The position numbers and the translations under genes were made by a program. Positions 55,432 to 64,000 of a stretch of 64,000 nucleotides of DNA are shown one piece after another; the first letter of the stretch is position 1, and each line of letters opens with the position of its first letter. The notes under the pieces were generated by a model, which did not search any database, was not told the DNA's origin, and worked only from the letters and a program-made list of their open reading frames with translations. Source of the DNA: Dactylonectria macrodidyma (Eukaryota; Ascomycota; Sordariomycetes; Hypocreales; Nectriaceae); contig JAGMUV010000002.1 in assembly GCA_020744425.1 (NCBI GenBank), positions 2,958,501 through 3,022,500 on the forward strand. Reading direction: 5' to 3'.

Positions 55432-58400
55432 AGGACAAGAATAGTTGTGTTGGGGTGACGAGTGACCAGTAACTCGCGGCTGAACCGGGGGGGGGGGGAG
55501 AGGACATGGAAGGATGGGGGTGTGTGGCCGCCAGGTCGCATTCGGCCAGATCCTAGAACCCTGCCTCTTTCGGGAGACAGACAGGAGGAGGCCAGTAGGG
55601 TGTAGAGAGCCGTAGAGGGTGTCCTGGGTGACCTGTAGGGGTCCTTGAGGTTCTTCGGGGGGGGCGGGATGGTGGAGGAGAGGAGGGATTACCTTAGACA
55701 TCACACCGGCTACAGCATCATCCAGCAGCTAGCAGCTAGCAAAGGTGCGCTGCTGCAGAGAGCCACAGGAAGAACCAACACCCGGACCAGGGTTGTTGTG
55801 GGAGAGAACAGACAGCATCGTTGGTGATAGCCTGGGATGGATCGCTTTGGGGGCTGGGGTTGGGGCTGGAGCTGGACCTGAGGTGGAGGCAACAGAGTGA
55901 GTCTCTCACAGACGGCCTTTTGGCCATTTGGCGCCAAGCTGGGGCGGGAGAGAGACTGGGCGTGTGGCAAGATGGATGGCTGCATGCCTGCGTGCAGAGT
56001 CTGCAGGCTCAGTCACGTCCCACGCCCCACGACCTATGCCCCACGCTCGGGTGGAGAGAGTCTCTGCTGTGAGCAGTGAGGAGAAGGATACACGGGGGCA
56101 CAGGGATAGAGAGAGGAGTGAGAGAGGGAAACAGTGCTGCACGCTGCATATTCGGATGCTGGACAATGGCCGACGGATGATGGAAAGCTCCATGTCAATG
56201 CTGAAAAAGACCATGGCAGGGATGGTCGACGAGTGTGCACCATGTCTTGGACGACATGCGGCCTGTGATTGGCCTAGCTCACCCCCGACCTTAGCCCCGA
56301 CCAGCCCTAGCTTCAGCACCCCGCCAAATATAGCGGCGTCTAAGCGCCGTGATCTGCTAGGGCCTCTAGGGCCTCTAGGGCCTGGACAGCCCAACTCAAG
56401 TCTCCAGCGCAGTAACAACGGTAGCATGTCTGTCGCCCGCACCCCTGTATCCCTCAGCGTGCGGAGTTGGAGTTGGAGGTGGGATGGGATACCCTGGGCA
56501 ACCCTCTTGTCAACCCTTGTCCATGACCTTTGTTGAGCCGAGTCAAAGTCGAGTCGAGTCGAGTCCCGCTTTGTATGTACTGTACTGTAGGTTTTGCGTT
56601 CTTTTCGCTCAGGGCTAAGCACCTAATCAACTTACTCACCTCTCTTCGTAGTACACCGTTCCGTGCTGGGAGAGTGTCTGCATTGTACATCGGCAAGGAT
56701 CCTGACTGACCCGCCTCGGCAACCAGCGACTTTCCTTGCTCAGGTGCAAAAGCTGTAGTATAGAAACAAGTTCACCCCGGCTGTTTCCATGCAGAGTGAA
56801 AATCTGAATTGAGGTCCCTTCCTTTCCTTGAAAACTTTTCTATTTCTAGCGGACATGGTTTGGAGGATTGGTCATGGATATGGATGATGGAATGTGCAAC
56901 GGACTTATGGCCGCGGTTGCCGTCGGTGCTATGGGGTTGCACTTTGTTGCGTGAGCGTGCGGGCGAAGGGTGGTTGCGCGGGTGCAGGTGCGGGTGCGGG
57001 TGCATTGCGTTGCCCCTGCGTCCTGTAAGTTGCGCGCCTAATTATTATAGTGTGAGTGTGGAAAGCTTGTGCCTTGTGTTGCGTTGGCGTGTTGCCGCCG
57101 GGCGCAGTGTAGCTGTGAGCCAACTCCGCATATTGGATTCTCCATCTGTCGCTGCCCGAGCGTCTTACTTGTACATTGCCTTAACATTGATACATAAAAC
57201 CCGACATCGCACCTTCTCAACCTCTTTCACGCCCGAAGAGCAAAGCTTCAACTGTTGCCGTGCCGGGTCTTCGGCTGTGGGACCGGATGCCGTCGTGACT
57301 TGGATCCATTATGTTGAGTCACAACATGCTCAATCCCAACCTCCGCCATAGCTAGATCGGCTTCGGGCCTCAATTAATCGCATAGGTAGGTACGCCTAGG
57401 ATCTTTGACTTGACCGATCGCAGGGAAGCGAGGAGCGAGCAGGATGGAGGCAGGTTGGCAGGATAACTCGGCCTCTTCGGTCGCGACGTGGACACTACAC
57501 GCCGGCCCGGGCTAAAACATTCGAAAATTGCCGGTGACAGCAAGCGCCAGACCCAGATTTTGATCGTATGTTTTCACTTCGCTTCCTTGTCTCCTCTCTG
57601 TTTCCCTGCGGTTGTGGTGTGCTCATCACTATGCGTCCCTGGATCCCTTCAAAGGTGACCGACCCCCACCCTCTCATTCAGTCGTCCCCCCTGCGAAGCC
57701 CTGTGAGGCCCGAAAGGAACCCTGCGAGGCCCCGCGAGGCCCTGTAAACCCCTGTAAGGCCCTTATAGGATTGGCACAGTTCTCTCGTTTCCTCATCCAC
57801 GCCGTCCTGTCGTCGCTTGCCTGATCTAGGAATGCCATTGGATCGAGAAAAAGTGGTGATGGTGGGCGATGCCTGACCCCTCACCGTTCAAGAAAGCCCA
57901 TCGCCTCAGCCTATCCCTTCGGCCAATGCCTTACTGCCCATCTGGTGATGCGGGACAACGGCCGAGACGGGGGCACGCGGGCACTCGGAGTACGGGGATG
58001 GCTCGGGAGGACCAGTGGGACGGACCGGGTTCATCACACCTTGTTCGCTCTGAGTTGGACGGACTCTGTGTTGGACTGTGTGAGTTGGACGGTGGTCCAT
58101 CACCGCCATGTCTGCTCCGCGCCTTTGAAAAGGTAGATGCCCCAGCGTTTCGTTGGCTCTCAATGTATCCCTCTTCTCGCCTCATCTTTCCCGTCTGGCT
58201 CATATTTTCCACTGGGCTTTTTTTGCCCCCTGGAAGCCTTGGAGGCGACGATGATGTGGCCTCTGTGGCGGTCAGTTCGAGACCCTCTTGAGTTACTTGT
58301 TGCATCTTCCGTGTGACCTAGGGCCAGCGGCGATCTGGCCCCTCACATGACCAGCAACTCGCAATCGTCGCTTCTCATGCTAGATAGCGGTCAATGGGAA

Positions 58401-61400
58401 CCGGTGCTAGATTTTGTGAATTGGCCTCCACCGTCCACACCTTGGCTCCGGAGCTAATCAGTGGGGTGGTGCAGGAATTAATTAGGTCGCACAGAGAAGT
58501 GCATGTATGATGTTGCGATCTTGTCACCTAGTCGGAGCTTGTCAACGGACGCACTCTCGATCACACTGGGGCGTAGCCGGCTAGCCCGGTCGAGGTTGAG
58601 CTAACCGTCCTTCTTCGCTGGTTAACCCGCTGCACCCTATCTCTGATAAGATATCATTTCCTTTTCTCTAAACTCTGAATGGCCGTTGATGGCATGGGCA
58701 ACGGGCATGGTGGTGGAGGGGGGTTGGGCCTGGTTGGTTGACGGGAAAATTAATCCTTTTCGGATGAGAGGGTGGATGGCAAGTGAGCCAGCCTCTTTGC
58801 GTGCGGTGGGTGTACGGATACTGTGCTACGCAGTAGGCAGATGGGAAATGCGACGTAACACTAGAACTGCGCAAAGCATCAAGATCTTGCGGGGTTGAGA
58901 TTTCTAGCCGTCACACAGAAGCCGCATCGCACTTCGTACAGTGCGGCTGTGTCCATCACCGGTGCCAGGGGAGGGGTGAAGGCGTGGAGTGCTGTGCGGC
59001 GTTGGACGCTGTGTATATATCCAAGCCACCTCCGGGTTAAGATATGCGCACGCAAGAACAAGTCACGGACCGATCATTGGCATCAAGACTCCATCTACAA
59101 GAATGGCATGTGGATGTAGGGTAGTTTTAACGTCGAGTTGCACTCACAACTTTACCCGCCAAAAAGTCTTACCATGTCACACTTCTAGACCTTCATCAAC
59201 TCCCCCCTCGAATCACGACATCCCAGTGCGAGAATGGCACATGCCCTTAATCATTGGCCGTCACATCGCAGTGATCAATGAGACTCAATTTCCCACACCA
59301 AAGCCAAAAAGGTCACCCGAGCTGGTTCTGGTATTTTGTTGACGAGTCAAGTCGGCTAGTTGAGGACAAGGCAGCCGGCTTGCCATGGTGATGGCGATGG
59401 CGGCCACGCGGTATCGGGCGCAACAATGCGACAATTTACCTTCGATCCAATCGCACGACGACATTCTGTTTCGAGCCCTCGATTGGTCTAATGTCCGTCA
59501 ATCGTAATGCTGCGGGGTTTCCCGTCCGCCCTGGCCCTTGTTTTGGCCCTGGTCTGGCTCTCGCTGATCAACCACCCCCCAATGCCCTGCTCAGTCGTTG
59601 CACCGTGCGGTTCCGCCTAGCCTTCTTCTGTGTGCGACAAGTCCCTAGTCTCTCGTCCCTCTTCCCTAGGTCCCTTGGCCCTGGAATCCCTGCGTCCTTG
59701 CTTGACTGCTTCGGCGAAGCAAGCAAACGTGGAGCGAGCAGCGAAGCTCGACTCTAGAGGCAGTAAGTTGAGTGGCTTTTTGCGCCGTCGTAGGCTAATG
59801 TCTCGTTCCCGCTTTGCTGCACATGCCCGGCTGGCCCCTCCTCTGGCCCCCCCCCCCCCAGCGCCAAAAATGCTTTGCATCCGGCTTCAACTATCAGGCC
59901 ACGGGCTTGTCAACCATACGGAGTACGAAGTACATAGTAGAATAACTACGCTACATACGTAAGGGCGTGAGATCGGGCTGCGCGGGATCTTCACCGACTG
60001 TTCCGCCTGGACGAGGACGGCGCTGCGCTTCGTGACCGCTGTGGCTACTGTTGTAGCTGGGAGATCTTGCCCAGCCTCAGTCTAACAGCCATGTCTCATA
60101 CTTTGTCCTCATGGTGTCTCACTTCGAGATCTTCTAGTGGCAATGTCTAAGCCTCATTGGATAGCTGGGCTGCCACAAGGTCGCCCGTCTCTGGCATACC
60201 AGGCAGGCAAAAATTCAATTGAGCACCCCGGCCTCGTCAGAGACATTGTCCGCATGACACGGAAACGGCAGGCCGCAGATGGATGAGCTTCGAGGCTGCC
60301 CTCTCACAAGACTTGGCCAAGTGATCATGGTTGATCGTCTTCTCGACTGCTAAGCGACCGAGGTTTTCCGACCCGCCCGGGAATCTCCTACCCTCATCTG
60401 AATCGAGAATGCACGTAGTCGTACCGCTGCCAAAAGTTGACGGGTGACCCGAGGTGATCGTCGACCAGGGAGGTACGAATACGTCAAATCGATGAACATG
60501 TCAAGGATTCAACCCTCATGGGCCCTTGGTGTTTTTTTCGCCTATTGCTGTACCCCGCCTGTCACAGTGCGGGCACTTGTTGCTGGCTATTCCGGATCTC
60601 GAAAGGCTGGTCAAATTCGCCAATGCACCTCGACTTGCCCTATGCCATTCGTCAGGCTTCGGCACTCCACTCGTGTCGCATCCTCAACTTCAGCTGCTTT
60701 GAGAGGATGGCCTGTTCTTGCGTGCTGGCGAATAGCTTTGCAACAATGGGATTTTCCAACATATCACATCTCACATGATAGAAGACCAATGCGACCCGGC
60801 TAGGCTCTGATGGAGGGTTGATTCATCGGTGCAGTGGTTGAGTGGACAGCAGTTGGAGCATCCAGTTTTGGAAACTAGCTGCAATGTTTTCTCAGCTCCC
60901 CCATTCAGCCAAGACAAAAAAAACAAGCTTACCCTTGTACCCGCCCAAAACGAAACGGTTAGAGGAGGGGAGGAGGCTGGGCGGGGACCGGAGAAGAGCG
61001 AAAGAGGGGAACACACTTCGTCAAGTCGAAGAATTCTTGTCAGTTTTGCGACCAACAACAAGCAAAGTTCAACGGGGCCGCACTTCAAGCCCGCAAATGC
61101 TCCACCACCTCGCAGCCCTCTAGGCCCTCTTCTCCGTTAGGCTTATCTGATCAGTCTTGGCAATCGCTGGCCCGTTGCATCCTTTTTTTTTCCGTTGCAA
61201 CGACGGGTGCTAAGCTGCTAGTACACTGCAGCTGGTTGGCAGGCAAGCAGGGTCCCCGGTCATCAATCGCCTCAATATTATTCAGCTCTCATCGGGCAAG
61301 TCTGCAATCAGGCGATTCGACTTGGCCTAAGCTTGATCCGACCGCACAACGTTCGCCATTCTTGATCCTGCAACTCGCCATCGCAAATTCTCATCCCGAA

Positions 61401-61419
61401 CCTGCATCCGTCTCGAGAA

Positions 61420-61444
61420 GGGGGGGGGGGGGGGGGGGGGGGGG
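61420..61444 (+). repeat. Poly-G tract (25 bases)
   Basis: Uninterrupted run of 25 G, followed 10 bases later by a second run of 7 G. Longest homopolymer in the window; its exact length may be affected by sequencing error. Confidence 0.9.
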
Positions 61445-64000
61445 CACGGTTCGGGGGGGCCCTGGATCGGCCTCAACGCTACTGACAGAACATGTTCACA
61501 GTATGAGGCTAGCAACCAGCGGAGGAAGGGTGTCAATTGAGAAATTCGCTCCATCCGATGTCTTTCTCAACGGCAGAGCGCAATCCTAACTAGGATGGGG
61601 CTCGGGTTGAGGTCTGAGCCGGGGCCGAGCTATGGCACGAGATGGAAACTGAGCCCTTGATCAGCGCTCATGAAATGAAGATGGCTGATATCACACTCCG
61701 ATGTCCCAACGTTACCTAGGGCTGGGCCTTCGGAGAAGAGATGGTGGGCAGCCAGCTCCGTCACCATCACATAATCCGAATCCTGGAGCGGAGATGATGG
61801 ATCACAACCTAGAGGAGGGTACCGTTGTTGATGGTCAAAACGCGATGCTAGGGCTGGGATGTCGGAGATGTGTTAAAAACGTGGTGGTGACGGCGGAGAG
61901 CTCGGACGTGTACGAAGTAAAAGTGGTAAATGCGCAACGCACAAGGTATCTAGGTAAGCGATGGGATGGCGTCAAGACGAGAGATAGATCCAAGCTTCCA
62001 TCCACCACAACTATGCAACGGAATGGCCACGCGGACGGAAGTGTAATTCCTTCAAAAATGAGAGTCGATAACCCGGGACTTGGTTAGAGAAAACCACCAA
62101 AGACTCAAGCAAACCAGTTCGAGTGGGTAGGATAGTGTGGCTGCAGGCCGAAGTTTGTAGCCACACTGTTCGTAGATCACTGCACGAGATGCAGCAACAG
62201 GATTTTAGCCTGTGTTGTTAGAGGGGACGGAAGCTTCGGCGAACGGATCGTGAGCATGTCAAGATGAGCGGGGGGAGATTAGGGCATGGCCTAAGCAAGC
62301 GACGAGGAATGGGGGCACCATGGACAGAATCGCTGAGCTTCTCGAGCTTCGTAAGCTTTGGTCGCACACAAGCTACAAGGTAAGTTAGGTTAGGTCGCAC
62401 GGAACAGCAGGGAGAGCGGGAACATGAGGCGACGGCGACAGGGGTATCGGAGGAACAAAGATGGCGGCACGCTAAACTGGCGCGGGCGCGGTATTGAGAA
62501 GACGCAAAAGGTCGAGCGCAGATCTTCCATAATTAGCCCAGAAGGAATACCTTTTAGGCCGCATTATGGTCACTCTGGCAGATAGCTAAATGACCAAATT
62601 AGGCCAAATATTGATCCGTAATGTGGCATAAATTAAAAATAGATGCTTCCAGTTGTGGGATGTGAGGATGTGATGCGATGTGACAGGAGAGGAGGGGACA
62701 TGTTAGCGCCCGCATGATGTTGTGCATGTTGTGCTAAACGTGCTAAGCGCCGAGGGACTGATGAGAGAGACGGTTTGGTTAGTGCGGAGGGGAAATTTGA
62801 AAATTTAACCCAGAAATAGAGATCTAAATGGGCTAATTGTTGGCCATGCTTTCCATGGTCTTGGCGAGGAGGAGTGAACATGGCATCATATTTTGGGCTA
62901 AACTCGGGCGGCACATACATGGCCATTGTGATAAACCACAAGGAAGTGGTGCAAGGGTTCAAGGGCGAGTAACAGCGCGAACCGTCCCGTAGCGACCGGC
63001 AGTCTTGTGAGCGGGGCCAATGACTCGCATTGGTCGCAAGGCCTCGAGCGGGCAGGCTAGATCGGATGTGGAATAAGAGGTCGACGCACACTAACATCAG
63101 GTTGTCGATGGATGAACCCTGGTGGTTTGTAGTTTTGAGGCCAGCCATGCCAGGATAGGGATGAATGCAAGGGGATGGGATGGGTGCTAGGGCTGGCACT
63201 TTGGTTTCCCTTCATGGGGTTCGGCCATGTCAAGTGACGGGTGCTACGTAGGGAGGTATTCGGATGTATGGGGAGGTCCGGGAGCTCGATCAAAGATGGA
63301 TTATGGCTGTTGATTATGGTTGACTGACGCTTGCCAGGACTGCCATGTTCATCTTGAGGCATGCTTCGACGATGCAGTTCTTTAATGGCCTGAGCGGTCG
63401 AATGGTACTAGCCAGGTAGGTGACTTACTGGTGACAAAGAGATTCCCCATAATCCACCACTACCTCTTGGGCCTACAGTACAACGTAGCCAGTTATCGCA
63501 CTCTGATGCCGTGTAAGTCGCTCTCCATGATACGATGCCTCGACTGGCCGCCGCAGCCGCATTGTTATTTCCTCCACACAACAAAGAACCCATGCAGGCA
63601 CGCAAGAGGTCAAATTCTATCATCACGTATTAGCATTCCCCCCTCCTTCCCCCCGATCAGCCATTCCTCTCAAGTCTTCTCATATTGACGCCAAGTTGCT
63701 AGCCCGCCCATGACTTCTCCGCGAAGCCGCTGAAGACAACGGCAAATGCCAGGACCTCAGAGCACAAGGCTGGTTAGGGACTAGGGACTGAGCCTATGGC
63801 TAGCACTTGGCAGCAGGCGCTGTGCACTCGTGGCCTAGGCGTTGCCATTGGCTAGAGCCCCATGCTCCCCTGTCACTATCCCTGCAGACGTTCTGCAGCA
63901 ACGGGCCAATCTTGATCCCCCGCCAGGATGGCAATTAAAGAGACCATCCCTGTTTGCGGCAGGCGCTACAATCGGTTGGTCCCGCGGCCCCTACCGCTTC

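Larger units (their letters stand above)
55033..64000. other. About 9 kb gene-poor region at the right end
   Basis: No gene is supported. Open frames up to 240 codons occur on both strands but are Arg/Ser/Pro-rich, mutually overlapping and lack domains or splice patterns. Landmarks are a 36-bp hexanucleotide repeat (55396-55431), a 12-base poly-G at 55487-55498, three copies of GGGCCTCTA near 56360-56382, repeated GCGAGGCCC/TGTAAACCCC-like units near 57695-57760, a 13-base poly-C at 59847-59859 and a 25-base poly-G at 61420-61444. The part nearest 55033 is probably promoter and leader of the SAM-PH gene. Confidence 0.5.

Noticed and set aside
55048..55704. Alternative 5' exons for the SAM-PH gene (frames starting near 55704 or 55196)
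   Set aside because: They cannot be joined in phase to the GAATAC exon at 54965 using the strong 64-nt intron; the ATG at 55032 gives the only consistent frame.
55906..56622. Overlapping 200-240-codon frames on both strands
   Set aside because: Arg/Ser-rich, mutually antisense, no conserved motif; typical of GC-rich random sequence.
62633..63199. 188-codon minus-strand frame
   Set aside because: Pro/Ser/His-rich with no recognisable domain, good start context or intron pattern.

Overview
The window reads as nuclear DNA of a filamentous ascomycete (Pezizomycotina). Introns of about 55-95 nt have GT...AG ends and CTAAC-type branch points. Families present include a Zn2Cys6/fungal_trans factor, an RCR-type protein, a STIMATE-type vacuolar membrane protein and a split pyruvate carboxylase gene. 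Intergenic DNA is rich in homopolymer tracts, and AT-rich repeat copies differ mainly by C-to-T/G-to-A changes, as expected after repeat-induced point mutation (RIP). A Sordariomycete is plausible but I cannot name a genus.

Layout. Left end (1-10.4 kb): the N-terminal part of PEX10 (-), a five-exon Zn2Cys6 regulator (-), a DUF1445/D-glutamate-cyclase-like gene (-), and divergently from it a two-exon 5-oxoprolinase (+). The last two could act in sequence on 5-oxoproline. From 10.49 to 15.9 kb, between the convergent 5-oxoprolinase and pyruvate carboxylase genes, lies an accessory island. It is bounded by inverted copies of one degraded AT-rich repeat. The left copy is split by a 441-bp MITE with 43-bp terminal inverted repeats and TA target duplications. 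Inside are a diverged direct repeat, one intact lineage-specific coiled-coil ORF, a helicase-like pseudogene with RIP-type lesions and a second decayed gene.

Middle (16-29 kb): a nine-exon pyruvate carboxylase (-) with 8-nt and 12-nt microexons, 5.4 kb without convincing genes (microsatellites, a triplicated palindrome), the three-exon mitochondrial pyruvate carrier MPC1 (-), and a PGAP4-like glycosyltransferase with a transmembrane hairpin inside its catalytic domain (-). At 31.8-33.0 kb a second, damaged coiled-coil gene resembles the one in the island.

Right half (37-55 kb): a small conserved-looking protein of unknown role (+), an RCR-type single-pass protein (+), a Cys-rich single-pass protein with tandem RTPAPQ repeats (+), a STIMATE-type membrane protein (-), an SOD-fold mitoribosomal protein (+), and a SAM+PH protein whose start codon sits alone in its first coding exon (-). 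About 9 kb at the right end (55-64 kb) shows no gene I can support.

Two metabolic themes recur. One is pyruvate entry and anaplerosis in mitochondria (pyruvate carboxylase, MPC1). The other is glutamate/5-oxoproline turnover (cyclase plus oxoprolinase). All exon structures were assigned by eye from reading frame and splice consensus; no homology search was run.
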